Positions 16,817 to 27,633 of a DNA stretch of 64,000 bases are shown here, piece by piece. The notes beneath the pieces were generated by a model. The model had not been told where the DNA came from. It ran no database searches and worked only from the letters and a program-made list of their open reading frames with translations. Numbering within the stretch: the stretch's first letter is position 1; each line of letters begins with the position of its first letter. The translations under genes were made by a program, and so were the position numbers. The stretch is taken from contig JAJXTV010000016.1 in NCBI GenBank assembly GCA_021783515.1, positions 1-64,000 on the forward strand, given 5' to 3'. The stretch is from Nitrospirota bacterium (GTDB lineage Bacteria > Nitrospirota > Thermodesulfovibrionia > Thermodesulfovibrionales > UBA6898).

Positions 16817-17746
16817 CTACCCCTCCCCGAAGGTTTCCCGGTAGCGCCGCTCAAAATCGCCGGACGAAAATGCATGCTCCTGCGTGCCGTATTGCTCGAC
16901 CGCGTACGCCGCCGCAACCGTCCCCATCTTCGCAGCCGTCACGATGTCCTTCCCCGCCGCGATTCCCTTCAGCAGGCCCGACCGGTAAGAATCCCCCGCC
17001 CCGGTAGGGTCGACGACGCTCCGCGCCGCCGCTGCAGGCACCGCGACGTCCGCACCCGGCGTGCTCACCAGAGAGCCCTTTTCCCCGAGCGTGGTGATGA
17101 GCGTACCGGTGAGGGAGAGCAGCCCTTTCTTGTCCTCGCCCGTCATCTTCATGACGAGCTCCAATTCGTAATCGTTCGTGATCAGCATCAGCGCCCCCCT
17201 GATCCACTCCCTCAGGTCATTGCCGTTCCACTGCGTCAGCGATTGTCCCGGGTCGCAGATGAACGGGATCCCCTTTCCCCGGCATTCCTCCGCATACCCG
17301 ATCATATCCGCAAGGTTGCCGGGTGCGATCAGGCAGATGGCTCCGTCCCCGCCTTTTTCGAGCGGATAGCCGGCCCGATGCTTCATCGCGCCGGGGTTGA
17401 AGCCGGTTATCTGGTTATCGGCCCTGTCCGTCGTAATATAGGCGCCGGCCGTAAATTCCTCCCCGATTATCCTGATCCCCTCCCGCGGGACGCCGTTTTT
17501 TTCGAGCCAAGCAAAATAGGTCTGATAGTCCTTCCCTATCGTCGCAACGACGACCGGCCTCTCGCCCAGAAGACTGAGCGTATAGGCGACGTTCCCGGCG
17601 GTGCCGCCGAACTTTTCGGCCATGCCGTTGACGGTGAAACAGACGTTAAGGATATGGAGCTTGTCCGGAAGGATATGGTCCGAAAACCTCCCCGGGAAAT
17701 CCATGATCCTGTCGTATGCCAGCGAACCCGAAATATAAATCTTCAT
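16817..17746 (-). CDS. PfkB-family sugar/nucleoside kinase
   Basis: 309 residues. The ribokinase signatures are present: FGGTAGNVAYTLSLLG near residue 46-61 and DPTGAGDSYRSG near 250, whose Asp is the catalytic base and whose GAGD forms the anion hole. The substrate is unclear; the N-terminus (YISGSLAYDRIM) resembles adenosine kinase-like and sugar kinases of this branch. The ATG lies 9 bases after the uvrC stop, so it is probably read through from uvrC. It is convergent with the DUF5989-like gene, with 25 bases between them. Confidence 0.88.
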   Translation of the reverse strand: MKIYISGSLAYDRIMDFPGRFSDHILPDKLHILNVCFTVNGMAEKFGGTAGNVAYTLSLLGERPVVVATIGKDYQTYFAWLEKNGVPREGIRIIGEEFTAGAYITTDRADNQITGFNPGAMKHRAGYPLEKGGDGAICLIAPGNLADMIGYAEECRGKGIPFICDPGQSLTQWNGNDLREWIRGALMLITNDYELELVMKMTGEDKKGLLSLTGTLITTLGEKGSLVSTPGADVAVPAAAARSVVDPTGAGDSYRSGLLKGIAAGKDIVTAAKMGTVAAAYAVEQYGTQEHAFSSGDFERRYRETFGEG

Positions 17747-17755
17747 GTGGTCTCC

Positions 17756-19561
17756 TTAATCTTTTTTCGAAAGTGATTCGTGTATCTTTTCCGCGATCTT
17801 TTTATGGAAGCCCTTAAGCGCCGCGATCTCTTCGACCGGGGCGTTTCTGATGGCCTCAAGACTCCCGAAATGCTTCAGGAGGGCAAACCTCCTTTTCCGG
17901 GCGACGCCGGGGATCTTCTCGAGGGGAGACTCGAGTGTCCTTTCGGCCCGCAGCTTCTTGTGATACCGCACTGAAAACCGGTGCACCTCGTCCCGTATCC
18001 TCCTCAGAAGCAGCGACGCGGCATCGTCCCTGAGCGCGAGCGGATCTTCCCGACCGGGGGAAAAGACCCTGTCGGGGTCCTTTGCAACGGCGATCACGTC
18101 GGTGACGATGCCGAGTTCCTCCAGCGCCTCCATGGCTGCGCCGAGCTGCCCCTTGCCTCCGTCTATGATGAGGAGGTCGGGGACCGTCAAAGGCGAAAGG
18201 CGTGAGACGTCGGAGAAAAGGGGTGCGACTGATTTTTGAAAGGTCCTTCGCACCATCTCCTTCATCATCGCATAGTCGTCGGGGCCTTTCACCGCATCCA
18301 TCCTGATATGCCGGTATTTGTCTTTCCGGAACGAACCGTCGGCCCAGAAGACGAACCCCCCTACCGGCTCTTTCCCGGCTATGTTCGAGATGTCGAACGC
18401 CCCGACATCCGCAGGCGGCCTTTCGAGCCCGAGCAGGGCAGCGAGCCCTTCCGCTGCAGCGGCCCGTACCGACCCGGCGCCGGCCTGCAGGAGAAGCCGC
18501 GCATTTTCTTCCGCCATCATCACCAGCTTCTTCTTGATGCCCCGCACGGGGACCGAAATCTTCACGGAAGAGCCCCTCCGGTCCGCAAGCCACGATTCGA
18601 TCAGCCGCCCGTCCTCCGGCGCGGCCGCGCAAAGGATCTCGGGCGGGGGGATGACCTCCTTCTCGTAAAACCGGCCGAGGAAGCTGCCGAGCAGCGCCCC
18701 GTCCGTCTCCGCCGACACCTCTGCCACGATGAAGTGGCGGGACCCGATCATGAACCCGTTCCGGACGAAGAGTATCTTGAAGACCGCCCGGTCTCCCGCC
18801 CTGGCGACGCCGACCGCGTCGACGTCTCCCAGCTGCGGGGATACCGCCTTCTGCGTCTCCGATATCTGCCTGATAGCGCGGATGCGGTCCCTCTCCCGCG
18901 CCGCTTCCTCATACTGCATCTCCGCCGAAAGCCGCTTCATCTTCTTTTCGAGCACCGAAAGAAGCCCCTTGTTCCTGCCCTCCAGGAGAAGTTTCACCTC
19001 CTCGACCGCCTGCAGGTATTCGGCGCGGTCGACTGCGCCGCTGCAGGGCGCGCTGCACCGTTTGATCTGGTGCTGGATGCAGGGCCGCATCCTCTTTTCG
19101 AGCGAATAGCCGCAGGTCCTGATAGTGAAATTGTTCCTGATGAAGGAGAGGATCTCCCACATCGCCCCCGAAGGGACGTAGGGGCCGAAATACCGGGCGC
19201 CGTCCTTCCGGACTTTTCTCACCACCTCGAGCCGGGGCCAGGTCTCGTTCACCGTCAGTTTCAGATAGGGATAGCTCTTGTCGTCCCTCAGGAGGATGTT
19301 ATACCTCGGCCGGAACTGCTTGATGAGGTTCGCCTCGAGCACAAACGCCTCGAGTTCGTTGGCGGTGACGGTATATTCGAAATCCCGGACGCCCCTCATC
19401 ATGGCGCTCTTGCGCTCGTCGAGGGCGGCCGACTTCTGGAAATAGCTGCGGAGGCGGTTTCTGAGGTCCTTCGCCTTGCCTACATAGAGTATTCTCTGCT
19501 TCTCGTCCCTGAACAGGTAGACGCCGGGCCTGCCGGGGACATTGGCGAGTTTCTCCTGCAT
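17756..19561 (-). CDS. uvrC: Excinuclease ABC subunit C
   Basis: 601 residues, normal for UvrC. The N-terminal GIY-YIG nuclease (about 8-85: PGVYLFRD, RILYVGKAKDLRNR) makes the 3' incision. A UVR motif lies near 200-235, an RNase H-like domain (about 380-535, DISNIAG) makes the 5' incision, and C-terminal helix-hairpin-helix motifs (IPGVARKRRFALLKHFGS, ALKGFHKK) bind DNA. It acts with UvrA and UvrB in nucleotide excision repair. The ATG follows the TPR lipoprotein gene by 16 bases in the same direction. Confidence 0.96.
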   Translation of the reverse strand: MQEKLANVPGRPGVYLFRDEKQRILYVGKAKDLRNRLRSYFQKSAALDERKSAMMRGVRDFEYTVTANELEAFVLEANLIKQFRPRYNILLRDDKSYPYLKLTVNETWPRLEVVRKVRKDGARYFGPYVPSGAMWEILSFIRNNFTIRTCGYSLEKRMRPCIQHQIKRCSAPCSGAVDRAEYLQAVEEVKLLLEGRNKGLLSVLEKKMKRLSAEMQYEEAARERDRIRAIRQISETQKAVSPQLGDVDAVGVARAGDRAVFKILFVRNGFMIGSRHFIVAEVSAETDGALLGSFLGRFYEKEVIPPPEILCAAAPEDGRLIESWLADRRGSSVKISVPVRGIKKKLVMMAEENARLLLQAGAGSVRAAAAEGLAALLGLERPPADVGAFDISNIAGKEPVGGFVFWADGSFRKDKYRHIRMDAVKGPDDYAMMKEMVRRTFQKSVAPLFSDVSRLSPLTVPDLLIIDGGKGQLGAAMEALEELGIVTDVIAVAKDPDRVFSPGREDPLALRDDAASLLLRRIRDEVHRFSVRYHKKLRAERTLESPLEKIPGVARKRRFALLKHFGSLEAIRNAPVEEIAALKGFHKKIAEKIHESLSKKD

Positions 19562-19577
19562 CGTCTCCGCAAAGCGG

Positions 19578-20108
19578 TTATTTGCCGGCCTTCAGCTGCT
19601 GAATGATCGACCTGATCGTCGCGGCGTCCGGCGCGTTCGGCGCGAGTTCGAGGTATTTCTCGAATTCCTTCACCGCCCCTGCCTTGTCCTTAAGTTCGTT
19701 GGCGAGGACGACGCCGAGGTTCCTGTGGGCGTTGAGGTGCCTGGGGTCTAGCTCGATCGCCTTCCGGTATTCCTTCACCGCCATATCCGGCCTGCCGCTG
19801 TTCTTATAACAGGTCCCCATGTCGACCCTCACGTCCACGTTCTTCGGGTCGAGCGCCAGCGCCTTCTGATAGGCGTCGACCGCCTCGCCGAAACGACCGG
19901 CGTCCATGAGGGTGTTGCCGAGTTTTATCCAGGCGCCGAGGTTCTTCGGATCGTTCTTCAGAACGTCCTTCAGCATGACGGTCTCATTCTGGAGCGGCCC
20001 TGACTGAACGGGCCCCGCCGGGAACTGGGACTGCGGCGCAGGCTCCTCCTTCTTCTGACACGAAACAACCGCCAGGGCGAGAAGCAGCAGAGCGATTATC
20101 TTCTTCAT
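19578..20108 (-). CDS. TPR-repeat lipoprotein
   Basis: 176 residues. The frame is open from 20189 but the proper start is ATG 20108, preceded by GGAGGAAC, giving a lipoprotein signal (MKKIIALLLLALAVVSC, lipobox AVVSC). The mature part has a Gln/Pro linker and three to four TPR units (about 60-165: LGAWIKLGNTLMDAGRFGEA, DPKNVDVRVDMGTCYKNSG, DPRHLNAHRNLGVVLANE). Such proteins scaffold envelope complexes; no partner can be named. It sits between accA and uvrC. Confidence 0.85.
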   Translation of the reverse strand: MKKIIALLLLALAVVSCQKKEEPAPQSQFPAGPVQSGPLQNETVMLKDVLKNDPKNLGAWIKLGNTLMDAGRFGEAVDAYQKALALDPKNVDVRVDMGTCYKNSGRPDMAVKEYRKAIELDPRHLNAHRNLGVVLANELKDKAGAVKEFEKYLELAPNAPDAATIRSIIQQLKAGK

Positions 20109-20191
20109 TGTTCCTCCGGGAAGAGTTTTTTCGTATTGTAACAAAATCGGGGGCCTATTTTCTGCAGCGGCCCGGGGCCGCAACAGCACGC

Positions 20192-21175
20192 CTATTGAGG
20201 CGATCCGGCCGCAAAACCGCCGATCTTCCGCAGCCGCTTGTAGCGGTCGTCAAGGAGCTTGCCGGTGTTCTTCTGGCCGAGCTCCTCAATGGCGGCCGCG
20301 ACGGTATCGGCTATATTCCTGGCGGTCTGCTCGACGTCGCGGTGGGCCCCTCCGACCGGCTCGGGGATGATCTCGTCTATGATCCTGAACTTCAGAAGGT
20401 CCTGCGCGGTGAGCTTCAGCGCGTCGGCCGCCTTCGAAAAATCCTCCTGCCCGAGCTCGCCGTTCTTCCGCCAGAGTATCGCCGCGCAGCCCTCGGGGGA
20501 GATGACCGAATAGACCGCGTGCTCGAGCATATAGAGCCGGTCGGCGACGCTGAGGGCGAGCGCGCCGCCGCTTCCTCCCTCGCCGATGACGACCGAGATG
20601 ATCGGGGTACCGAGCCTCGACATCCGCATAAGATTCATGGCGATCGCCTCCGCCTGCCCCCGTTCTTCCGCGCCGAGTCCGGGAAAGGCGCCCTGCGTAT
20701 CGACGAACGTGACAACGGGTCGTTTGAACCTCTCGGCGAGCTCCATCAGCCGGAGCGCCTTACGGTAGCCCTCGGGATGCGGCTGGCCGAAATTCCTCCT
20801 GATCCTCTCCTTCGTGCCCCTGCCCTTCTGCTGGCCTATGACGACGACCGGGCGGCCCTTTATCCGCGCGAGCCCGCCGACGACCGCCTTGTCGTCCGCA
20901 AACCTCCTGTCGCCGTGCAGCTCGATGAACTCTTCGGTAATAAGCGGAATGTAGTCGAGGGTATACGGTCTGTCAGGGTGTCTCGCCAGCAGCGTCTTTT
21001 GCCAGGGGGTGAGCTTCGAGAAGATATCGGTCCGCATGTCCCGGACCTTCTTTTCGAGTTTCTTCACCTCACCGCCGAGATTGATGTCCTGCCCGTCCGA
21101 CAGGCGTTTCAGCTCCTCGATCTTCGTTTCGAGGTCTTCGATAGGCTTTTCGAACTCCAGATACGACCTGATCAT
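20192..21175 (-). CDS. accA: Acetyl-CoA carboxylase carboxyltransferase subunit alpha
   Basis: 327 residues, typical for AccA. It forms the carboxyltransferase half with AccD, making malonyl-CoA for fatty acid synthesis. Motifs include the N-terminal [12 protein letters not shown], the enoyl-CoA hydratase-like core [22 protein letters not shown] with [20 protein letters not shown], and the oxyanion region [11 protein letters not shown]. The start overlaps the dnaE stop by 4 bases (ATGA), the accA-dnaE pairing that is common in several phyla. Confidence 0.97.
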   Translation of the reverse strand: MIRSYLEFEKPIEDLETKIEELKRLSDGQDINLGGEVKKLEKKVRDMRTDIFSKLTPWQKTLLARHPDRPYTLDYIPLITEEFIELHGDRRFADDKAVVGGLARIKGRPVVVIGQQKGRGTKERIRRNFGQPHPEGYRKALRLMELAERFKRPVVTFVDTQGAFPGLGAEERGQAEAIAMNLMRMSRLGTPIISVVIGEGGSGGALALSVADRLYMLEHAVYSVISPEGCAAILWRKNGELGQEDFSKAADALKLTAQDLLKFRIIDEIIPEPVGGAHRDVEQTARNIADTVAAAIEELGQKNTGKLLDDRYKRLRKIGGFAAGSPQ

Positions 21176-24100
21176 GAGACGCTCACCGCCCCCCTTCCGA
21201 CCATGTCTTCGAGTGTGCTGATCAGAACGGTGTCGGGGTTCAGATTGATCCCCGTGGCGATCAGCGTCTGGCCCCGGTCGAGGCTTATCCTCAGATACAG
21301 CTGGCAGTCGCCGGGATAGCGGGAGACGAGCGTCCGGATGTCCTGCAGCCGGGCACGGCAGGAGGACGGATCGTTCAGGGCGATCTCGATCCGCTTCAGC
21401 CCGCCGCCTGCTTTTTCGAGGGCCGAGACCTCCCTCGCCCTCAGCCGCACGCCCTTTTCGTCCCTGTCGATATTGCCTTTTATGAAAACGAGCGCGTCCT
21501 TTTTCAGAAGCAGGTTGACGGTCTTATAGAGCTCCGAAAAGACGATCACCTCGACGCTCCCCTCGTCGTCTTCCAGCGTGAGATAAGCCATCATGTCGCC
21601 TGTCGACTTGACGTTCTTTTTCTTGATCGCCCTCAGCACGCCGCCGATCGATACGTCTTCCTTGTCCGCCGCCCCCTCAAGATACGAGGTCTTGCGCGCC
21701 CCCATTTTCCGCAGCTGCATGTCGAATCTCGAAAGGGGATGGCCGGTGATATAAAACCCGAGGGCCTCCTTCTCGTTCCTCAAAAGCTCCGCCTCGTCCC
21801 ATTCGGGGACGTCCGGCGCGGCCTCTTCCTGCCCGCCGCCGAACATGCTCGTCTGGCCGTCGTCTTTCTTCGAGCCGCCGTTCAGGAGGTCGGCGACCGC
21901 CTGCATCGCCGCGCCGCGCGCGATCCCGAGGGAATCGAACGCTCCGGCCTTGACGAGGCTCTCGAGCACCTTCTTGTTCACCTTCCTCGTGTCCGCACGG
22001 CCGACGAAATCGGCCACCGACTCGAAGGGGCCTCCTTCGGACTTCACCTCGAGGACCGACTCGATCGCGGCGGCGCCGACCCCTTTCACCGCCTCGAGCC
22101 CGAAGCGTATGGAGTTGCCGATTACGGCGAACTCCCTGCCGGAGAGGTTGATGTCGGGAGGAAGGATCTCGGTCTTCATCTTCCGGCATTCGTTGATAGA
22201 CTTGACGATCTTGTCGGTGTCGTTCATGTCGGCGCTGAGCGTGGCGGCCATGAACTCAACCGGATAGTGCGTCTTGAGCCAGGCGGTCTGGAACGAGACA
22301 TAGGCGTAGGCCGCGGAATGGGACTTGTTGAACCCGTATTCCGCGAACATCTCCATCAGATCGAATATCTTCGCAGCCTTCTTCTCGGCAATGCCGTTGG
22401 CGATCGCGCCCTTGATGAAGCTCTCCTTCTGCTTCGCCATCGCCTCGGGGTTCTTCTTCCCCATCGCCTTCCTGAGGATGTCGGCCTGGCCGAGCGAGAA
22501 GCTCGCCAGCTTATTGGCGATCCGCATCACCTGCTCCTGGTAGAGGATGACGCCGTAGGTCTCGTCGAGGATGTCTTTGAGCTGGGGGAGGTCGTATTTT
22601 ACCTGCGTCTTGCCCTTCTTCGTTTTGATGAAGTCGTCTATCATGCCGCTGCCGAGCGGGCCGGGGCGGTAGAGGGCGACGAGCGCGATAAGGTCCTCGA
22701 ACCGGTTCGGGCACATCTTCACCAGGATGTCCTTCATCCCGGCGCTTTCGAGCTGGAAGATGCCGGTCGTCTGGCCGGAACTGAGGAGATCATACGTGGC
22801 CTTGTCGTCAAGCGCAATGTCCCGCAGGGAGACCTCCCTGCCGCCCTGCCTGATGAGGGCAAGCGTCTTTTCGATCACCGTAAGCGTCTTTAAGCCGAGG
22901 AAGTCGAACTTCAGGAGGCCGATCGCCTCGGCCGACCCCATGTCGAACTGTGTCATGATGCTTTCGTCGGAGGGGCTCTTGTACAGCGGCGTATAGTCGG
23001 TCAGCGGCACCGGCGCGATGATCACCCCCGCGGCATGGGTCGAGGCATGGCGGTTGAGCCCTTCGAGCCGCATCGCGATATTCAGGAGATCCCTCACCTC
23101 GGCGTTCGTCTCGTGCAGCTCCCTGAGCTGCGGCTCGGCCTTGATGGCGTCCTCGATCGTGATCTTCAGCGTATTCGGAACAAGCTTGGCGATCCTGTCC
23201 ACCTCGGCGTAGGGCATGTCCATGGCGCGGCCGACGTCGCGGATCGCCGCCTTCGCCGCCATCGTCCCGAAGGTGATGATCTGGGCGACGCGGTCCTTGC
23301 CGTATTTTTCGGAGACGTAGGCGATCACCTCTGACCGCCTGTCCTGGCAGAAGTCCACGTCGATATCCGGCATGCTGATCCTCTCGGGGTTCAGGAACCG
23401 CTCGAAGAGGAGGTTATACCTGATCGGGTCGATCTCGGTGATGCCGATCGAGTAGGAGACGAGGCTGCCTGCCGCGGACCCTCTGCCGGGCCCCACCGGG
23501 ATCCCCTTCGACCGCGCGTAGCTGATGAAGTCCCAGACGATCAGGAAATACGACGCGTACCCCATCTTCCGGATCACTTCCAGTTCGTGCCTCAGCCTCT
23601 CCCTGTAGGCCTCGGGCGGATTGCCGCCGAACTTGCCGTCGAGACCCTTCGCCGCGAGGGCCGCAAGATACTCGTCCGGGTCCTCGCCGGTCTCGACCCG
23701 GTACCGGGGCAGCAGGTTTTCGCCGAGCGTAAACTCGACGTTGCAGCGCTCGGCGATGCGGAGCGTGTTGGCAATCGCCTCGGGCATCTCCCGGAACGCC
23801 TCCTTCATCTCCTGCGGCGACTTGAAGTAGAACTCGTCCGTCGTGAACTTCATACGCGCCGGGTCCTTCATCGTCTTGCCGGTCTGGATGCAGAGGAGCA
23901 CCTCGTGCGCCTTGGCGTCCTCCCTCCTCAAGTAATGGCAGTCGTTCGTCGCCACGATGCCGATATGGAGCTCGCGGGCCAGTTCGATCAGTTTATTGTT
24001 CGCCTCGGTCTGCTCGGGCAGGCCGTTTTCCTGTATCTCGATATAGAAATTCTCCGGCCCGAGGATATGCTTGAACTGGAGCGCCCTCTCCCGCGCCCTG

Positions 24101-24570
24101 TCGACCATCCCGCGCTGAAGGCAGAAGGGGATCTCTCCTTTGAGGCAGGCCGAAAGGCCGATCAGACCGCCGCTGAATTGCTCGAGCAGATCCATGTCGA
24201 TCCTCGGCTTGTAATAGAAGCCCTCCAGAAAGGCCTTCGTCACAAGAGTCACGAGGTTCCGGTACCCGTCGTTGTTCCGTGCGAGGAGGACCAGATGGAA
24301 CGATCCCTCCTCCCTGCCCTCGCCTCCCCTGTCGGTCCTGCTCCCGGGAGCGACGTACACCTCGCAGCCGATGATCGGCTTGATGCCCGCCTTCGTCACC
24401 TGCCGATAGAACTCGACCGCGCCGAAGAGATTGCCGTGGTCGGTCATCGCAAGGGCAGGCATTTTGAACTCCTTCGCCCTCTCGATAAGCTCCTTTATCC
24501 GTATCGCCCCGTCCAGCAGACTGTATTCGGTATGGAGATGGAGGGAGACAAAATCCGCGTGTGAATGCAT
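21172..24570 (-). CDS. dnaE: DNA polymerase III subunit alpha
   Basis: 1132 residues. N-terminal PHP domain (about 8-210: [23 protein letters not shown]), then the C-family polymerase core with the catalytic [12 protein letters not shown] triad of Asp near 400, the tandem HhH region and a C-terminal OB fold ([16 protein letters not shown]). It is the replicative polymerase subunit of DnaE1 type. No intein or insertion is visible. The upstream ~130 bases (24571-24701) are non-coding and contain a 10-base palindrome, GCCGGCCGGC, at 24671-24680. Confidence 0.97.
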   Translation of the reverse strand: MHSHADFVSLHLHTEYSLLDGAIRIKELIERAKEFKMPALAMTDHGNLFGAVEFYRQVTKAGIKPIIGCEVYVAPGSRTDRGGEGREEGSFHLVLLARNNDGYRNLVTLVTKAFLEGFYYKPRIDMDLLEQFSGGLIGLSACLKGEIPFCLQRGMVDRARERALQFKHILGPENFYIEIQENGLPEQTEANNKLIELARELHIGIVATNDCHYLRREDAKAHEVLLCIQTGKTMKDPARMKFTTDEFYFKSPQEMKEAFREMPEAIANTLRIAERCNVEFTLGENLLPRYRVETGEDPDEYLAALAAKGLDGKFGGNPPEAYRERLRHELEVIRKMGYASYFLIVWDFISYARSKGIPVGPGRGSAAGSLVSYSIGITEIDPIRYNLLFERFLNPERISMPDIDVDFCQDRRSEVIAYVSEKYGKDRVAQIITFGTMAAKAAIRDVGRAMDMPYAEVDRIAKLVPNTLKITIEDAIKAEPQLRELHETNAEVRDLLNIAMRLEGLNRHASTHAAGVIIAPVPLTDYTPLYKSPSDESIMTQFDMGSAEAIGLLKFDFLGLKTLTVIEKTLALIRQGGREVSLRDIALDDKATYDLLSSGQTTGIFQLESAGMKDILVKMCPNRFEDLIALVALYRPGPLGSGMIDDFIKTKKGKTQVKYDLPQLKDILDETYGVILYQEQVMRIANKLASFSLGQADILRKAMGKKNPEAMAKQKESFIKGAIANGIAEKKAAKIFDLMEMFAEYGFNKSHSAAYAYVSFQTAWLKTHYPVEFMAATLSADMNDTDKIVKSINECRKMKTEILPPDINLSGREFAVIGNSIRFGLEAVKGVGAAAIESVLEVKSEGGPFESVADFVGRADTRKVNKKVLESLVKAGAFDSLGIARGAAMQAVADLLNGGSKKDDGQTSMFGGGQEEAAPDVPEWDEAELLRNEKEALGFYITGHPLSRFDMQLRKMGARKTSYLEGAADKEDVSIGGVLRAIKKKNVKSTGDMMAYLTLEDDEGSVEVIVFSELYKTVNLLLKKDALVFIKGNIDRDEKGVRLRAREVSALEKAGGGLKRIEIALNDPSSCRARLQDIRTLVSRYPGDCQLYLRISLDRGQTLIATGINLNPDTVLISTLEDMVGRGAVSVS

Positions 24571-24701
24571 ACAGAAATATTACCTTTATAGAGAGGGGCA
24601 AGTCAACGCCGGGGGGAGGGGTTTTTCAGACAAAGAATCTCATAAGTACGGGCACTTAGCTCCAGAAAATGCCGGCCGGCGCAGCAGGCGGAATTATTTT
24701 G

Positions 24702-25610
24702 CTATTCGCCTTTTATGGTGACCTTGACGGTATAGCTCGCCACGCCGCCGTGGCCGTCGTCCGCCGTCACGGTGAAGGACGTCTTGCCGACGAACTCCTC
24801 GGGCACGTCCCAGCTGACGAGCCCCTTGGCAGGGTCGATCGTCATCCCCTTCGGCGCTTCCTTAAGCGCATAGGTGAGCGGGTCGCCGTCCGGGTCGGAC
24901 GCCTTCACCTGATAGGTAAAATGAACGCCGTCGAATCTGCGCTTCGTATCCGCCGCGATTGTCGGCGGCATGTTTCTGAACTCTCTGGTCATGGTGATAG
25001 GATCACCGTATGCCTCGCCGTCAAACGGGGTGATCTTGATGAATATCTTGTCGCCCCTCTTGACCCCGCCCTCTATCTCCCTGCCCTTGCCGGCGGGCTC
25101 TCCGTTTTTCGTCCACTCATAGAGGATCGTGACGTTATCCCCGTCGGCGTCCTTCGCCTCGGTGTCGACATAGAGGGTATCGCCGGGCTTGAATACCTCC
25201 GGCATGATCTTGACCTTCGTCATCTCAGGGGGTGTGTCCCCGAGCTGAATGATGTTCGACGATACTTCCTGCCCTGCAACGACCGCCTTTGCCTGTATGG
25301 AATCCCCCCTCGCCGCATCTACCGGCTTGAATATATTGCCGGACGCCACGGATGCGCCGTTGACCAGCCATTCTATCTTTACGTTAGTCTCGCTGAAGCC
25401 GTGGGGGACGATCGCCAGGGTAGAGTTCTTATTGGCATTCGCAGGCACCACTTCGAGAGAATACGCGGCAGCAGCCTTTTCGCCGGACACCGGGCCGGCT
25501 GCAGACTGCAACGGCACCTCCCCGGTCTTAGCGATGTCGGACTTTTTCCCCGAACAGGCAAAAAGAGCCAACGACATAATCGATATGACTATACCCAGAA
25601 AAACTTTCAC
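24702..25610 (-). CDS. Ig/cadherin-like lipoprotein at the end of the pilin operon
   Basis: 302 residues from GTG 25610, which lies one base beyond the pilX stop. The open frame reaches 25694, but that extension lies within pilX. The signal ends in a lipobox (SLALFAC). The body holds Ig-like beta-sandwich segments. The last ~90 residues form a cadherin/dystroglycan-like domain (RFDGVHFTYQVKASDPDGDP, GLVSWDVPEEFVGKTSF, DDGHGG), with Asp pairs that could bind calcium. Its position last in the minor pilin operon suggests an outer-membrane partner for pilus assembly or adhesion. I recognise no close family. Confidence 0.72.
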   Translation of the reverse strand: MKVFLGIVISIMSLALFACSGKKSDIAKTGEVPLQSAAGPVSGEKAAAAYSLEVVPANANKNSTLAIVPHGFSETNVKIEWLVNGASVASGNIFKPVDAARGDSIQAKAVVAGQEVSSNIIQLGDTPPEMTKVKIMPEVFKPGDTLYVDTEAKDADGDNVTILYEWTKNGEPAGKGREIEGGVKRGDKIFIKITPFDGEAYGDPITMTREFRNMPPTIAADTKRRFDGVHFTYQVKASDPDGDPLTYALKEAPKGMTIDPAKGLVSWDVPEEFVGKTSFTVTADDGHGGVASYTVKVTIKGE

Positions 25611-25611
25611 A

Positions 25612-26316
25612 TCAGTAGAGATACAGGATCGAATACTTGGCCCTTTCCATCGGATTTTGAGGGTTCTCGGCATCGAGCTCGATCGTATACACATACGGGA
25701 TGTTCATCGCCGGCACCTCGCCCGCGTTGGCGTTCACCACCCCGGACTTGATCAGTCCGGTCTCTCCTGAGCTGTTTCCCACAAGCGTGTTCACGATCTT
25801 GGCATACACTCTATAGGTGCCCACACCTGACGGCAGATCGACAAACATATCGTAGGTGGTCGGATCGGACGGATCTATCGGGGTTGAGGAATTGCAGCCG
25901 CTGCCCCAGTCGCTCGTCTGGGCATTGAGCTTCACCGCCAGGCCGGTCATCCCTGACAGACCGGTCGCGGTGCAGCCCGAAGACCAGTTGCCGACGCCTG
26001 AAGCGCCGGCGCTGAATACGCTGCCGGACACGTACGAGGAGCTGGGTGAGCCGTTCGTGTTCGTAAAAGGAAAAGGCATCTGGGTGAGGAAGTTCGTCGT
26101 GTCGGTGGCGTTTCCCCTTCTTGCGATCACCTGGAAGAAGACCTCGGCGCCGCCCTTGCCGGCATCGATCGCGGTCTTGTACCTCTTCTGCACGCCCGAC
26201 ACCTGGGTCGATGCGGTCAGCATGAACAGAAGCGCCGCCATTATCGAAAGCGCGATCGCCGACAGAATCAGGACCATGACGAGCGCGATACCTTCTTCAT
26301 TCTTCAGCCGTTTCAT
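25612..26316 (-). CDS. pilX: PilX-like minor pilin / assembly protein
   Basis: 234 residues. ATG 26316 was chosen (TGGAGG five bases upstream) over 26331. The N-terminus MKRLKNEEGIALVMVLILSA lacks the GFTLIE consensus but has the PilX form, EGIALVMVLILS, with a hydrophobic helix to about residue 36 and a periplasmic domain after it. PilX proteins sit in the priming complex of the type IV pilus with PilV, PilW, FimT and PilY1. It is fourth of the five clear pilus genes in transcription order after pilY1, and 27 bases separate it from pilW. Confidence 0.82.
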   Translation of the reverse strand: MKRLKNEEGIALVMVLILSAIALSIMAALLFMLTASTQVSGVQKRYKTAIDAGKGGAEVFFQVIARRGNATDTTNFLTQMPFPFTNTNGSPSSSYVSGSVFSAGASGVGNWSSGCTATGLSGMTGLAVKLNAQTSDWGSGCNSSTPIDPSDPTTYDMFVDLPSGVGTYRVYAKIVNTLVGNSSGETGLIKSGVVNANAGEVPAMNIPYVYTIELDAENPQNPMERAKYSILYLY

Positions 26317-26343
26317 CTCAACCTCCATCATATCAGGCCCCGC

Positions 26344-27633
26344 TCATTGCAGGTTCATCGGCTTCACAATCAAGGTGTAGAGTTTCCACCGATAGTACTT
26401 ATATGCCGGATTGCCGATCATATTCTTCAGATCGACAAAGGTCCTGCCGTTGGACTGAGTCCCATATACTTCCGTCGTTGATAGGGCCGTCCTTGTCCCT
26501 CCGTTGGAAAAATCGTAATTCAGGTCCTTCCTGCCTTCCTGAGAAACGATATAAACCCGCACCTCCTTCACTTCTGCCCTTACCTGGGCGGCGGGGAGAT
26601 TGCTGATGTCGTCGACAAACGGAGTATCCACAGTCCCATCGCCGTCCGTATCGAGCATATAGTCGACCTGGAAGTCGGCCACGCAGTCCAGAAGAGGCAT
26701 CTCGGTATGGTAGCCGCTCGTCGCCAGGCCGACGGTATTATTGATCGTAGCCTTATACAGGATGCCCGTATTGGGGGCGCACCGCGACGGCATTCCTGAG
26801 GCCGGCCTCTTCACATAGTAGTCGGCGCGGTTAAAGGGCATCCGGGGCGCGTTGGTGCCGAGGTCATAGATCACGAAGGTATTATTGCTATTGAGGGCAG
26901 GGCCGTTGGCGATGGTATCGCCGAAGGTGGTATAAAAGCCGGCCGTCGTGGATAGTTGCCTCTGCGAATTGGTGGCAGCGGAAGGGCTCGGGTCTATCAC
27001 GGTGATGAAGTCACCGTTATTAGGCTGGTCCATGGTGCCCCACCTGAGAATCGTGCTCCATGCACCCCGATTGGCGATAAAAGACCACTTCTGTGAGGCA
27101 TCGTTCATCGCAACGTTCGTCGACTTGATCGCAAGCACATCCGCAGTAGTGTTGGGTATGTATGATGTCCCGGTGGAAGCGGAGATCCCCATATTATTGA
27201 GCGAGCGAAAGGCGGCAGGGGCGTTATACCCTGCGTTATTTTCGGTGCAGGACGAACAGGTGGTCCCACTGCAGGAAGGGCAGACGGTTGAGGTGCTGGC
27301 GCAGGTGCAGCCGCGATTGATGCTGGACCCCGGAGGCCCGTCGCTTAGGTTGCGGTCGACCCAGGGGGTCTCTCCAATAGTGTCAGTTACCGCCTCATTA
27401 TATATGGCGCCGTTCATCACCCAGGGCAGACCGAACCCCGCATGGGCCAAGTCCCTCCTCAGGATGTCGAGGCCGACGACACCCTCGATATTCGACTCGG
27501 CGATCGTGCTCTGCTGCTTGAACTGGGTCAGCAGCCCGGTAAATATCTGCGACGCCGCCACGATCACCAGCACGAAGACGACCATCGTGATCATCAGCTC
27601 GACAAGGCTGAACCCTCGTTCGTTCCTTATCAC
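26344..27633 (-). CDS. pilW: PilW-like minor pilin with Cys-rich insert
   Basis: 429 residues from GTG 27633, whose GTGA overlaps the pilV stop; the longer open frame to 27690 lies within pilV. The prepilin signal is MIRNERG/FSLVELMITMVVF, with cleavage expected after Gly7 and Glu at +5. The body has a six-Cys insert with spacing C-x-C-x6-C-x2-C-x4-C-x2-C (encoded about 27249-27316), which is unusual in PilW and could bind a metal or form disulfides. The protein is larger than typical PilW (~350 residues). It belongs to the pilus-tip priming complex. Confidence 0.82.
   Translation of the reverse strand: MIRNERGFSLVELMITMVVFVLVIVAASQIFTGLLTQFKQQSTIAESNIEGVVGLDILRRDLAHAGFGLPWVMNGAIYNEAVTDTIGETPWVDRNLSDGPPGSSINRGCTCASTSTVCPSCSGTTCSSCTENNAGYNAPAAFRSLNNMGISASTGTSYIPNTTADVLAIKSTNVAMNDASQKWSFIANRGAWSTILRWGTMDQPNNGDFITVIDPSPSAATNSQRQLSTTAGFYTTFGDTIANGPALNSNNTFVIYDLGTNAPRMPFNRADYYVKRPASGMPSRCAPNTGILYKATINNTVGLATSGYHTEMPLLDCVADFQVDYMLDTDGDGTVDTPFVDDISNLPAAQVRAEVKEVRVYIVSQEGRKDLNYDFSNGGTRTALSTTEVYGTQSNGRTFVDLKNMIGNPAYKYYRWKLYTLIVKPMNLQ

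Noticed and set aside
24671-24680. Palindrome GCCGGCCGGC downstream of the Ig-like gene as terminator
   Set aside because: Short, self-complementary with no loop and only four T after it; too weak to call.
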